This document shows, one piece after another, positions 53,385 to 61,948 of a stretch of DNA of 64,000 bases. Positions within the stretch are counted from its first letter, which is position 1. Each line of letters opens with the position of its first letter. The position numbers and the translations under genes are program-made. The notes under the pieces were generated by a model. The model made no database searches. It was not told where the DNA came from and saw only the letters and a list, made by a program, of their open reading frames with translations. The stretch spans positions 62,001 to 126,000 of the forward strand of contig NZ_AP024643.1 in the NCBI RefSeq assembly GCF_019977195.1, given 5' to 3'. Origin of the DNA: Arthrobacter sp. StoSoilA2. GTDB lineage: Bacteria; Actinomycetota; Actinomycetes; Actinomycetales; Micrococcaceae.

Positions 53385-54547
53385 GCAGTTCCCCAAGCGC
53401 TGCATCCGTTTCCCCAGGCAAGGGCCGACGCCGGCCGGGCCGTTTGGCGCCCGTCGTCGGCAAGGCACGGAAGCAGGTGCAGAACGCCCTGGCCGCTGCG
53501 GGATACCCGCAACGTGTGCTCGTAGCCTGCAGCGGAGGGCCGGATTCACTTGCGCTCGCCGCGGTGGCTGGATACTTCGCCCGGCGCGGCCATGTGGACG
53601 GGCATCCCCTTTCCGTGGCCGGCGTGGTTGTCGACCACCAGCTCCAGGCTGGCTCGGCAGACGTAGCTTCCCGAACGGCAGCTGTCTTGAGGGAACTGGG
53701 CCTCTCACCTGTGGAAGTGCGCACGGTTGAGGTTGCGTCCACCGGCTTCGGACCCGAAGCTGCGGCCCGCGATGCCCGGCACGCGGCACTCGAAGCCGCA
53801 GCAGATGATCTTGGTTGCGATCGAATCCTCCTCGGCCACACCTTGGATGACCAAGCCGAACAGGTGCTCCTTGGCCTGGCCCGTGGCTCGGGTACCCGTT
53901 CTTTGGCGGGCATGAGGCCGGTCCGGGGACGCCTGCTCCGGCCCTTCCTGGGCCTGCGGCGCGAAGAGACCCTGGAAATCTGCGAGGTCGAGGAACTGCA
54001 GCCGTGGCATGATCCGAGCAACAGTGACTCTGCCTTCGCGCGCTCGCGAACACGGGTGGAGGTCATGCCGGTCCTCGAAGAAAAACTGGGGCCCGGCGTT
54101 GCTGAATCCTTGGCGCGGACAGCCGCAATCCTGCAGCACGACGCCGATTTCCTGGAGGATCTTGCAAACGAGACGTATCTCTCGCTCGTGCAGCGAACCG
54201 ACGACGGCGCGTGGCTGCCAGAGGATGCCGTACGCGGACTTCCCGCAGCGCTGAGGTTCCGGGTCATCGCGAAGGCGGCTGCCGACGTCGGGGGCCAACA
54301 ACCCGGGTACGGACGGCTCCAAGCCGCGGAAGCGCTGCTTCGCCGCAAAGGTTCTGCCGGCCCTGTGGAACTTCCTGGCCACGTGAGTGTTTACCGCCTG
54401 TCCCTCAGTGATTTGGAGCAGGAACGGGCTGGTGGTTCCGTTGCCTCGGCTGCTGCCGGGACGGGTGATTCGGCCACCGGCGGTCCCCGGGAGGCCGCAC
54501 GCTGTGGGAAGCTAGTATTCCGGCATCAGAAATCGCCCCAACAGTAG
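53381..54547 (+). CDS. tilS: tRNA(Ile)-lysidine synthase
   Basis: A 388-residue N-type ATP pyrophosphatase that converts C34 of a tRNA-Ile2 to lysidine, letting it read AUA. The PP-loop is VLVACSGGPDSLALAAV near 48-64. The LGHTLDDQAEQVLLGLARGSG region near 150-170 and MRPVRGRLLRPFLGLRREE follow. The frame runs further upstream inside the metalloprotease gene, so TTG 53381, overlapping that stop (TTTGA), is the likely start, with GGATGGGG before it. Essential in most bacteria. Confidence 0.92.
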   Translation: MSSSPSAASVSPGKGRRRPGRLAPVVGKARKQVQNALAAAGYPQRVLVACSGGPDSLALAAVAGYFARRGHVDGHPLSVAGVVVDHQLQAGSADVASRTAAVLRELGLSPVEVRTVEVASTGFGPEAAARDARHAALEAAADDLGCDRILLGHTLDDQAEQVLLGLARGSGTRSLAGMRPVRGRLLRPFLGLRREETLEICEVEELQPWHDPSNSDSAFARSRTRVEVMPVLEEKLGPGVAESLARTAAILQHDADFLEDLANETYLSLVQRTDDGAWLPEDAVRGLPAALRFRVIAKAAADVGGQQPGYGRLQAAEALLRRKGSAGPVELPGHVSVYRLSLSDLEQERAGGSVASAAAGTGDSATGGPREAARCGKLVFRHQKSPQQ

Positions 54548-54578
54548 CCGAACCCGAGCATCAAAACAGGAGCCATTG

Positions 54579-55130
54579 GTGGATTCAAACGACGTCCAGG
54601 CAGATCTCAAGCACGTTCTTTACACCAAAGAGCAAATCCAAACGCGCATCGCTGAACTGGCGGCGCAGATCGACAAGGACTACGAAGGCCGCGAACTGCT
54701 GATCGTCGGTGTCCTCAAGGGTGCCGTGATGGTCATGGCGGACCTGGCCCGTGCCTTGCACAGCCACGTCAGCATGGACTGGATGGCCGTTTCTTCCTAC
54801 GGCTCCGGCACCCAGTCCTCGGGTGTTGTACGGATCCTCAAGGACCTCGATACCGACCTCATGGGCAAGGACGTGCTGATCGTGGAGGACATCATCGACT
54901 CCGGCCTGACACTGTCATGGCTCAAGTCCAACCTTGAATCCCGCGGTACGGCCAGCGTTGAGATCTGCACCGCTTTCCGTAAGCCGACCGCCGCCAAGGT
55001 GGAGATCGACGTCAAATACGTCGGCTACGACATCCCCAACGAATTCGTTGTGGGCTATGGCCTGGACTACGCCGAGAAGTACCGCAACCTGGACTTCGTG
55101 GGCACCCTGGCCCCGCACGTTTACGAGTAA
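54579..55130 (+). CDS. hpt: Hypoxanthine phosphoribosyltransferase
   Basis: A 183-residue purine salvage enzyme that joins PRPP to hypoxanthine or guanine. The PRPP loop is VLIVEDIIDSGLTLSWL near 107-123. Other family blocks are VGVLKGAVMVMADLARAL near 44-61 and MDWMAVSSYGSGTQSSG near 66-82. The C-terminal YGLDYAEKYRNLDFVGTL is the purine-binding region. GTG 54579 with AGGAG six bases away was preferred over TTG 54576. The order tilS-hpt-ftsH is conserved in actinobacteria. Confidence 0.94.
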   Translation: MDSNDVQADLKHVLYTKEQIQTRIAELAAQIDKDYEGRELLIVGVLKGAVMVMADLARALHSHVSMDWMAVSSYGSGTQSSGVVRILKDLDTDLMGKDVLIVEDIIDSGLTLSWLKSNLESRGTASVEICTAFRKPTAAKVEIDVKYVGYDIPNEFVVGYGLDYAEKYRNLDFVGTLAPHVYE

Positions 55131-55178
55131 CCACCCTTACTTACGCCCTTCACCGGACCATAAGGACGTGGGAACCCG

Positions 55179-56231
55179 TTGACGAACAAAAGCATTGGCA
55201 TCAAGGACGTAGCAGTTGCCGCCGGCGTGTCTGTCACCACTGTTTCCCACGTCCTGAATGACGTCGCTTACGCTCGCATCAGCGTGGAAACACGGGAAAA
55301 GGTCAAAGCCACGGCGGAACGTCTCGGCTACGGCCCAAACCGGCTGGCCCAGGCCCTGCGCACGCAACGGACCGGGATGCTGGGTCTCGTCAGTGAGGAA
55401 ATCGCCACCACGCCACACGCAGGGCGGATTATCCTGGGTGCGGATGAGGCCGCCAGGGCGCGGGGCTACAACCTGATGATCATCAACACCTCAGGTGCAG
55501 CAAGTGACGAGTCCAGGCAGGCCGATGTCGAAGCCCTCCTGGAGCGGCGCGTGGATGGCATCCTGTACGCCACCATGTACCACCGCGAGGTCACCTTGCC
55601 GGAAAACCTGAGTTCGATTCCAGCGGTGCTCGTGGACTCCGAGAGCTTGGCCGGGAGCGTCGCTTCGGTAGTCCCCGATGAAGAGGGCGGGGCCAGGGTA
55701 GCCGTGCAAAGCCTGCTAGATGCCGGCCACCGCCGGATCGGTTTCCTGAACAACACCGACGACGTCCCGGCTACGCGTGACCGATTGCGTGGCTTCCGGA
55801 ACGCCTTGGACGAAGCAGGGCTCGACGGCGCTGCCGCACCGGTGGAGTCCGAACTCTCGGAGGTGCTGGGCGGCTATGTTGCCGCCTTGCGGATGTTCAA
55901 GCGGAAGGACCGGCCCACGGGCTTGTTCTGCTACAACGACCGCATGGCCATGGGCGCCTACCGTGCAGCGGCTGAGTTGGGAATCAGCATTCCCAACGAA
56001 CTGTCCGTGGTGGGTTTCGACGATCAGGAACTCATCGCGGCCAACCTCTACCCTGGCCTGACAACAGTGGCATTGCCCCACTACGAGATGGGCGCCTGGG
56101 CCACCGAACGGCTGATCGATGCCATCGAGGGCAAGGCAGACCTCGCCGTCCTGGCAGCGAAACCGACGATTCTGGAGTGTCCCCTCGTGACCCGGGAATC
56201 CATTACGAATCCCCAGCCAGGGCTGTCCTAG
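55179..56231 (+). CDS. LacI-family transcriptional regulator
   Basis: A 350-residue repressor-type protein. Residues 6-52 are the LacI helix-turn-helix and hinge (GIKDVAVAAGVSVTTVSHVLND, RISVETREKVKATAERLGYGPN). The ligand domain (about 65-345) has MLGLVSEEIATTPHAGRII and AGHRRIGFLNNTDDVPATRDRL, and SVVGFDDQELIAANLYPGLTTV near 278-299. TTG 55179 is the only start that gives the full HTH. It sits between hpt and ftsH without an obvious sugar gene, so the target lies elsewhere. Confidence 0.92.
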   Translation: MTNKSIGIKDVAVAAGVSVTTVSHVLNDVAYARISVETREKVKATAERLGYGPNRLAQALRTQRTGMLGLVSEEIATTPHAGRIILGADEAARARGYNLMIINTSGAASDESRQADVEALLERRVDGILYATMYHREVTLPENLSSIPAVLVDSESLAGSVASVVPDEEGGARVAVQSLLDAGHRRIGFLNNTDDVPATRDRLRGFRNALDEAGLDGAAAPVESELSEVLGGYVAALRMFKRKDRPTGLFCYNDRMAMGAYRAAAELGISIPNELSVVGFDDQELIAANLYPGLTTVALPHYEMGAWATERLIDAIEGKADLAVLAAKPTILECPLVTRESITNPQPGLS

Positions 56232-56266
56232 CGCGACGTAGGCGAGTATCCTGTGTACGCCCAGAG

Positions 56267-56291
56267 GGAACTTTTGAGCATTCCAGTGCGT
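56267..56291 (+). promoter_or_regulatory. Candidate extracytoplasmic-function-type promoter of ftsH
   Basis: GGAAC at 56267-56271 and CGT at 56289-56291 are separated by 17 bases, like GGAAC...CGTT promoters of SigE/SigH-type factors. It lies 107 bases upstream of the ftsH start. A second GGGAAC at 56300-56305 is followed by TATAGCT. Heat or envelope-stress control would fit ftsH, but the match is weak. Confidence 0.28.
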
Positions 56292-56378
56292 GAATAACTG
56301 GGAACGGTGTATAGCTAGAAACTGAAGCAGCACCATTCGCGCGCAGAAGTTGCGCCTCGCAGCACTACCAGGAGGGAC

Positions 56379-56391
56379 GGGGCGAAACCCC
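56379..56391 (+). promoter_or_regulatory. ftsH: Small hairpin between ftsH Shine-Dalgarno and start codon
   Basis: AGGAGGG lies at 56370-56376, 21 bases before ATG 56398, which is too far for normal initiation. Between them GGGGCGAAACCCC (56379-56391) forms a four-pair hairpin with a CGAAA loop. If the hairpin folds, the ribosome site is brought close to the ATG. The alternative is that translation starts elsewhere. Confidence 0.4.
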
Positions 56392-56397
56392 GATCAG

Positions 56398-58467
56398 ATG
56401 AAAGCTAAGAGTTTCTTCAAGGGCCCGGGCATCTGGATTGTTGTCGTCGTCGGCTTGCTCCTGGTGGCATTCGCAACGCTGGCTCCGGGCGGTTCCACAC
56501 GTATTGACACCAAGGACGGCCTGGAACTCCTCGCGCAAAGCGGCAAGGTGGAGCAGGCCAAGATTTTCGACGCCGAGAACCGCGTTGACTTGGTACTGAA
56601 AGACAACCTGAATATTGATGGCCAGGACAAAGGCAAGAACGTCCAGTTCTTCTACGTCACGGACCGTGGCCCGGACGTCGTCAAGGCTGTCACCAGCGCC
56701 AACCCCGACAAGGGCTTCACTGACCAGCCGATCGAGAACAACTGGTTCTCCGGACTGTTCTCCTTGCTCATCCCCGTGCTGTTGCTTGGTGTGCTGTTCT
56801 GGTTCCTGCTCTCCCGGATGCAGGGTGGCGGCTCCAAGGTGATGCAGTTCGGCAAGTCCAAGGCCAAGCTGGTCAACAAGGACATGCCGCAGGTGACCTT
56901 CTCCGACGTCGCAGGTGCTGACGAAGCCGTGGAAGAGCTCCAGGAAATCAAGGAATTCCTCCAGGAACCGGCAAAGTTCCAGGCCGTTGGCGCCAAGATC
57001 CCCAAGGGTGTGCTGCTGTACGGCCCTCCAGGCACTGGTAAGACGCTGCTGGCCCGCGCCGTTGCGGGCGAGGCAGGCGTTCCCTTCTTCTCCATCTCCG
57101 GCTCGGACTTCGTTGAAATGTTCGTGGGCGTTGGCGCTTCGCGTGTCCGCGACCTTTTCGAACAAGCCAAGGCGAGTTCCCCCGCCATCATCTTCGTGGA
57201 CGAAATCGACGCCGTAGGCCGCCATCGTGGCGCAGGCATCGGTGGCGGCAACGATGAACGCGAACAGACTTTGAACCAACTCCTGGTGGAGATGGACGGC
57301 TTCGACGTCAAGACGAACGTCATCCTCATCGCAGCTACCAACCGTCCGGACGTGCTGGACCCCGCGCTCCTTCGCCCGGGCCGTTTCGACCGCCAGATCA
57401 CCGTTGAGGCCCCGGATATGGTGGGCCGCGAGCAGATCCTGAACGTCCACGCCAAGGGCAAGCCGATGGCCCAGGGCATCGACCTCCGGGCTGTTGCCAA
57501 GAAGACCCCGGGGTACACCGGCGCCGACCTGGCCAACGTCCTCAACGAGGCCGCCTTGCTGACGGCGCGTTCAAACGCCAACCTGATTGATGACCGCGCA
57601 CTGGACGAGGCAATCGACCGCGTCATGGCAGGCCCGCAGAAGCGCAGCCGTGTCATGAAGGAACTCGAACGCAAGATCACCGCGTACCACGAAGGTGGCC
57701 ACGCGCTGGTTGCGGCCGCCTTGCGGAACTCAGCTCCGGTCACCAAGATCACCATCCTTCCCCGTGGCCGCGCCCTTGGGTACACCATGGTGATTCCCGA
57801 GGACGACAAGTACTCGGTTACCCGCAACGAGTTGCTGGACCAGATGGCCTACGCCATGGGTGGCCGTGTTGCTGAGGAAATCGTGTTCCATGACCCCTCC
57901 ACCGGCGCGTCCAACGACATCGAGAAGGCCACGTCAACGGCCCGGAAGATGGTCACGCAGTACGGCATGAGCGAACGGGTTGGCGCAGTGAAGCTCGGCC
58001 AGGGCGGCGGCGAGCCGTTCCTTGGCCGCGACGCCGCGCAGGAGCGTAACTTCTCGGACCAGATCGCCTACGTTGTGGACGAGGAAGTGCGTCGCCTGAT
58101 CGACCAGGCGCACGACGAGGCTTACGCCATCCTCACCGAGAACCGCGATGTCCTCGATCGGCTGGCACTGGAACTGCTTGAGCGCGAAACCCTCAACCAG
58201 GCCGAAATCGCCGAGATCTTCCACGACATCCGCAAGCGTGATTTCCGTGAGATCTGGCTGTCCAAGGAGTCCCGTCCTGTCCAGTCGATTCCGCCCGTAG
58301 AGTCGCGCGCCGAGAAAGCCGAGCGTGAGGCCCAGGAAGAGGCCAAGAAGGCCCGTCTGGACGAGCCGCTGGATGCCGTAGCCCCGCACTCCCAGGGCGT
58401 CAGCAGCCAGGAGTCATTCCAGTCACCGGGACCCGACGGCGGCAACGACTCTCCGCTTCACGGCTAA
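56398..58467 (+). CDS. ftsH: ATP-dependent zinc metalloprotease FtsH
   Basis: A 689-residue membrane-bound AAA+ protease that extracts and degrades misfolded membrane and short-lived regulatory proteins. Two membrane helices lie near 9-27 and 118-138. The AAA domain holds Walker A GPPGTGKT near 207, Walker B IIFVDEIDAV and the second region of homology NRPDVLDPALLRPGRFDR. The M41 zinc motif is AYHEGGHALVAAAL with HEGGH. The 60-residue C-terminal tail is Glu/Pro/Ser-rich. ATG 56398 gives the standard N-terminus MKAKSFFKGPG; the frame opens 48 bases earlier. Confidence 0.96.
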   Translation: MKAKSFFKGPGIWIVVVVGLLLVAFATLAPGGSTRIDTKDGLELLAQSGKVEQAKIFDAENRVDLVLKDNLNIDGQDKGKNVQFFYVTDRGPDVVKAVTSANPDKGFTDQPIENNWFSGLFSLLIPVLLLGVLFWFLLSRMQGGGSKVMQFGKSKAKLVNKDMPQVTFSDVAGADEAVEELQEIKEFLQEPAKFQAVGAKIPKGVLLYGPPGTGKTLLARAVAGEAGVPFFSISGSDFVEMFVGVGASRVRDLFEQAKASSPAIIFVDEIDAVGRHRGAGIGGGNDEREQTLNQLLVEMDGFDVKTNVILIAATNRPDVLDPALLRPGRFDRQITVEAPDMVGREQILNVHAKGKPMAQGIDLRAVAKKTPGYTGADLANVLNEAALLTARSNANLIDDRALDEAIDRVMAGPQKRSRVMKELERKITAYHEGGHALVAAALRNSAPVTKITILPRGRALGYTMVIPEDDKYSVTRNELLDQMAYAMGGRVAEEIVFHDPSTGASNDIEKATSTARKMVTQYGMSERVGAVKLGQGGGEPFLGRDAAQERNFSDQIAYVVDEEVRRLIDQAHDEAYAILTENRDVLDRLALELLERETLNQAEIAEIFHDIRKRDFREIWLSKESRPVQSIPPVESRAEKAEREAQEEAKKARLDEPLDAVAPHSQGVSSQESFQSPGPDGGNDSPLHG

Positions 58468-58477
58468 GCTTTCTGCT

Positions 58478-59110
58478 GTGACTCATTTCGACGACGACGA
58501 CCTCGCCGCCGCCCACGGCTCAGCCACGGACGGCAAGCGGGGCAATAAAGTGGACCGCCCGCGCATTGAAGCAGCAGTACGTGAAATCCTGCTCGCCATT
58601 GGTGAAGACCCTGACCGCGGCGGCCTGCAGGACACGCCCAAGCGGGTTGCCAAGGCGTATGCGGAGGTCTTCGCGGGCCTTCACCAGCACCCGGCGGATG
58701 TCCTCTCAACCACGTTTGACCTCGACCATGAAGAGCTTGTCCTCGTGAAGGATATTCCCTTCTATTCGACGTGCGAACACCATCTGGTCCCGTTCCACGG
58801 TGTGGCCCATGTTGGTTATATTCCGTCACATGACGGCAAGGTGACAGGTCTGAGCAAGCTGGCCCGCTTGGTGGATATCTATGCGCGCCGGCCGCAGGTG
58901 CAGGAACGGCTCACCACGCAGATCGTCGAGGCACTGGTAAAGCACCTCAACCCCCGCGGGGCGATTGTCGTCGTCGAATGCGAACACATGTGCATGTCCA
59001 TGCGCGGCATCCGCAAGCCCGGCGCCAAGACCGTCACCAGTGCGGTGCGCGGTCAGCTCCATGACCCGGCCACCCGCGCCGAGGCCATGAGCCTCATCAT
59101 CGGAAGGTAA
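58478..59110 (+). CDS. folE: GTP cyclohydrolase I
   Basis: A 210-residue enzyme that converts GTP to dihydroneopterin triphosphate, the first step of folate synthesis. Zinc and active-site blocks are FYSTCEHHLVPFHGVAHVGY near 94-113, VTGLSKLARLVDIYARRPQVQERLT near 121-145, and GAIVVVECEHMCMSMRGIRKPGA near 162-184; the catalytic Cys and His residues are present. GTG 58478 starts it, 10 bases after ftsH. It begins a folate operon folE-folP-folB-folK. Confidence 0.96.
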   Translation: MTHFDDDDLAAAHGSATDGKRGNKVDRPRIEAAVREILLAIGEDPDRGGLQDTPKRVAKAYAEVFAGLHQHPADVLSTTFDLDHEELVLVKDIPFYSTCEHHLVPFHGVAHVGYIPSHDGKVTGLSKLARLVDIYARRPQVQERLTTQIVEALVKHLNPRGAIVVVECEHMCMSMRGIRKPGAKTVTSAVRGQLHDPATRAEAMSLIIGR

Positions 59111-59117
59111 GCAATAT

Positions 59118-60023
59118 ATGGATTCCCTCGCTGCAGCACCCGGAACCGGCCCGGCCACAAGCCCCCTGCCGATTCTCCGCAAGCCGCGGCCTGCGGCCAG
59201 GTTCGAGGACCTGCCAACGGACCGCACGCTCGTCATGGGAATTCTCAATGTCACCCCGGATTCCTTTAGCGACGGCGGTACCCACCGTACGCCGGACACC
59301 GCAATCGCACTTGGCCTGCGTATGTTCTACGCCGGCGCGGACATCATCGACGTCGGTGGCGAGTCCACCCGCTCCGGCGCTGAACCCGTTTCCCCCGAAG
59401 AAGAGCAGCGCCGGGTCCTCCCCGTGATCCAGGCGCTGGTCAAGGCTGGCGCACTGGTGAGCATCGACACGATGCACACGTCAACGGCGGCTGCTGCGGT
59501 GGAAGCCGGCGCCGCGATCATCAACGACGTCTCAGGTTTGACCATCGAGCCGGACATGCCCGAACTCGTGGCGCGCACCAAGGTTCCGTATATCCTCACG
59601 CATCGTCGTGGCGATGCCCGCACCATGGACAGCCTCACCGAGTACAACGACGTCACGGAAGACGTCGTGGCCGAGCTCAGCGGTGTTCGCGACAAACTCT
59701 ATGCAGCGGGCGTTGCTCCCGGGCAGATCATCGTTGATCCCGGGATTGGCTTCTCCAAGAACGAGGACCAGAACTGGGAAATCCTCAAGAACCTGGACAA
59801 GCTCTTCACGCTCGGCCACAAGGTCATGGTGGCTGCGTCGCGCAAGCGGTTCCTCGGCTCGCTCCTCACTGTTGCCGGCAAGTCTGCCGCACCGCTGGAG
59901 CGGGATGCCGCCACGGCAGCCATCACTGCCCTGAGCGCCGCGAAGGGCGCCTGGGCTGTCCGCGTCCACGACGTCGGTCCCAGCCTTGACGCCGTCAAGG
60001 TTGCCGCTCGAATCGCCCGCTGA
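59118..60023 (+). CDS. folP: Dihydropteroate synthase
   Basis: A 301-residue TIM-barrel enzyme that condenses p-aminobenzoate with the pterin pyrophosphate; target of sulfonamides. Conserved motifs are VMGILNVTPDSFSDGG near 39-54, IIDVGGESTRSGAEPV near 75-90, the Asp/Asn strand AAIINDVSGL, and a C-terminal Lys-Arg strand (VMVAASRKRFLGSLL). A 30-residue N-terminal leader with Pro and Ala is an actinobacterial addition. ATG 59118 follows GGAAGG. Downstream of folE by seven bases. Confidence 0.95.
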   Translation: MDSLAAAPGTGPATSPLPILRKPRPAARFEDLPTDRTLVMGILNVTPDSFSDGGTHRTPDTAIALGLRMFYAGADIIDVGGESTRSGAEPVSPEEEQRRVLPVIQALVKAGALVSIDTMHTSTAAAAVEAGAAIINDVSGLTIEPDMPELVARTKVPYILTHRRGDARTMDSLTEYNDVTEDVVAELSGVRDKLYAAGVAPGQIIVDPGIGFSKNEDQNWEILKNLDKLFTLGHKVMVAASRKRFLGSLLTVAGKSAAPLERDAATAAITALSAAKGAWAVRVHDVGPSLDAVKVAARIAR

Positions 60024-60035
60024 CCGGAGGCCCTT

Positions 60036-60395
60036 GTGGACAGGATCACGCTGACCGGTGTCACCGCCGTCGGCCATCACGGAGTGTTCGATTTCGAGCG
60101 CCGGGACGGCCAGCCGTTCGTCGTGGACGCCGTCCTTCATACTGACTTCAGCAAGGCTGCGGAGACGGATGACCTCCAGTACACCGCGCACTACGGCGAG
60201 GTGGCTGAGCTCATCACCTCGCACATTGAGGGCGAGCCGCTGAACCTGATTGAGGGTCTGGCCGTGAGGATCGCCGAAGGCATCCTCGCCAATTACAACG
60301 TGGCGGCGGTCGATGTCACCGTCCACAAGCCGAAGGCGCCCATCGAGGTTCCGTTTGGCGATGTCACCGTGAGTGTCCACAGGGAGCGGTCATGA
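60036..60395 (+). CDS. folB: Dihydroneopterin aldolase
   Basis: A 119-residue octameric-type enzyme that cleaves dihydroneopterin to 6-hydroxymethyl-dihydropterin. Typical segments are VTAVGHHGVFDFERRDGQPFVVD near 7-29 (catalytic Tyr replaced by His-His region as usual), YGEVAELITSHIEGEPLNLIEGL near 53-75, and VTVHKPKAPIEVPFGDVTV near 95-113 with the catalytic Lys. GTG 60036. It overlaps folK by four bases. Confidence 0.94.
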   Translation: MDRITLTGVTAVGHHGVFDFERRDGQPFVVDAVLHTDFSKAAETDDLQYTAHYGEVAELITSHIEGEPLNLIEGLAVRIAEGILANYNVAAVDVTVHKPKAPIEVPFGDVTVSVHRERS

Positions 60396-60931
60396 ACTCT
60401 GGATACACCAAAGCGATCCTGGCGCTCGGCAGCAACCTTGGTGAGCGGAACGACACCCTGTCCACAGCCGTCGCCGATCTCGTGGACCCACCGGAAGTAA
60501 GGCTCCTTGGAGTGTCGCCGGTGGTCCAGACCAAGGCGGTCGGCGGCCCGGAAGGCCAACCGGATTTCCTGAACATGGTCATGGCAGTCGAAACAACTCT
60601 CAGTCCCCTGGAGCTGCTGCAGCACTGCCACGACGTCGAGCAGAAGCACCACCGCACCCGTGAAGTGCGTTGGGGCCCGCGGACGCTGGATGTGGACATC
60701 ATCGTTTTCGGTGATGTGGTCAGCGACGACCCCGTCCTGACCCTGCCTCATCCGAGGGCGGCCGAACGGGCCTTTGTCCTGTACCCGTGGTCGCTGCTGG
60801 AGCCGAACGCCCAACTGAACGGGCACAGCGTGGCAGAGTTGGCGGCCGCAGCTGATGACATGCCCGGCATCCGTCGCTTCGACGGCTACGGCGACGTCGC
60901 CGGTGTTCCTGCGACGGGAGCGGTGGAGTAG
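60392..60931 (+). CDS. folK: 2-Amino-4-hydroxy-6-hydroxymethyldihydropteridine pyrophosphokinase
   Basis: A 179-residue HPPK that transfers pyrophosphate from ATP to hydroxymethyl-dihydropterin. ALGSNLGERNDTL near 11-23 is the ATP/pterin loop, then QPDFLNMVMAVET near 54-66, and the signature RWGPRTLDVDIIVFGD near 92-107 with paired Asp residues for magnesium. HPRAAERAFVLYPW follows. It is coupled by ATGA to folB and completes the folate block. Confidence 0.95.
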   Translation: MNSGYTKAILALGSNLGERNDTLSTAVADLVDPPEVRLLGVSPVVQTKAVGGPEGQPDFLNMVMAVETTLSPLELLQHCHDVEQKHHRTREVRWGPRTLDVDIIVFGDVVSDDPVLTLPHPRAAERAFVLYPWSLLEPNAQLNGHSVAELAAAADDMPGIRRFDGYGDVAGVPATGAVE

Positions 60932-60933
60932 CA

Positions 60934-61455
60934 GTGAAGCCCATGCGCCCCGCGGTCCTGGTCATCATCGCCATCATCGCTGCCGCCATCGGTTGGCTGG
61001 CCACGGCGGCAACGAACCGCTTCAGCATGCCCACTCCCGTGCTTCCGGTCTCCGCACTGGTCACCATGGGCGTCATCGCCGTGCTCACCCTGATCATGGG
61101 AATCCGGGTGCTGCGGTGGCGCAACGGCAAGAAGAAGAACCTGCTCAACCCGATCCTGGCTGCCAGGACACTGATTCTTGCCCAGGCCTGCGCATATGCA
61201 GGGACGCTCCTTCTGGGCTGGCATGCTGGCATCTCCTTTGACCTTCTGCGAATCGGAACCTTGCGCAGTGGTGAAGGCATCCTGTGGAACGCCGTCCTGA
61301 TGGGCGGTGGTGGCGTGGTGATGGTCGTCGTCGGCCTGGTGGTGGAGAGGTTCTGCCGGATCCCACCCGAAGACCTCGAAGGTGGCACTCCTGGACCGGA
61401 AACCCGCCGCGGGGAAGCAAAAGGCGAAGGCGAGTATGCATACCGAGGCGATTGA
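60934..61455 (+). CDS. DUF3180 membrane protein
   Basis: A 173-residue protein with four membrane helices (about residues 6-25, 37-57, 80-100 and 115-140), matching the actinobacterial DUF3180 pattern: LNPILAARTLILAQACAYAGTLL near 71-93 is the most conserved part. GTG 60934 begins two bases after the folK stop. The C-terminal tail is hydrophilic (PPEDLEGGTPGPETRRGEAKGE). Function is unknown; the position after folK is constant in this bacterial group. Confidence 0.9.
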   Translation: MKPMRPAVLVIIAIIAAAIGWLATAATNRFSMPTPVLPVSALVTMGVIAVLTLIMGIRVLRWRNGKKKNLLNPILAARTLILAQACAYAGTLLLGWHAGISFDLLRIGTLRSGEGILWNAVLMGGGGVVMVVVGLVVERFCRIPPEDLEGGTPGPETRRGEAKGEGEYAYRGD

Positions 61456-61948
61456 CCCTCCCGGCGTCCAGTGGCTGCGGGTCTCCCCGAAGTACGTCAC
61501 GGTCCGCTTGGTGGAATGGGCCATCGGAAACCTGGTGATGGTGGCCATCCTCAGCCTTCCCCTCGTGTTTGTGCAGCTGGGGTGGTGGCGTTGGCCTCCG
61601 CTGTGGCTCGCCATCACGGTACCTGCGGTGATGCTCGTCCTGGCGTTGTGGCGGCTCGTGCTGATTCCGCGCCAGGTCCGCGCAATCGGCTATGCGGAGC
61701 GCGATGACGATCTCCTCATCCGCCGCGGCATCTTTTTCCAGCGCACCATGGTGGTCCCGTATGGGCGCATGCAGTACGTGGATGTGTCTGTCGGTCCGGT
61801 GGAACGTGGACTGGGACTCTGTACTTTGAAGCTCCACACGGCGTCCGCCGGTACCAGCGCATACCTGCCCGGGCTTCCTGCCGGGGAAGGCGCACGGCTG
61901 CGTGAACAGCTCTCGGCACGTGGAGAAGCCAGGCTGGCCGGGCTGTGA
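61436..61948 (+). CDS. PH (YdbS/bPH2)-domain membrane protein
   Basis: A 170-residue membrane protein starting MHTEAIDPPGVQWLRVSP at ATG 61436, overlapping the DUF3180 end by 20 bases; GAAGGCGAG is the ribosome site. Two helices near 27-70 precede a bacterial PH domain (RAIGYAERDDDLLIRRGIFF, VVPYGRMQYVDVSVGPVERGLGL, LKLHTASAGTSAYLPGLP). It resembles B. subtilis YdbS. The next gene is a YdbT-like partner, and the two are coupled by GTGA. Confidence 0.88.
   Translation: MHTEAIDPPGVQWLRVSPKYVTVRLVEWAIGNLVMVAILSLPLVFVQLGWWRWPPLWLAITVPAVMLVLALWRLVLIPRQVRAIGYAERDDDLLIRRGIFFQRTMVVPYGRMQYVDVSVGPVERGLGLCTLKLHTASAGTSAYLPGLPAGEGARLREQLSARGEARLAGL

Noticed and set aside
56365..57827. Long antisense frames over ftsH
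   Set aside because: They mirror the FtsH codons and show no domain pattern; FtsH itself is unambiguous.
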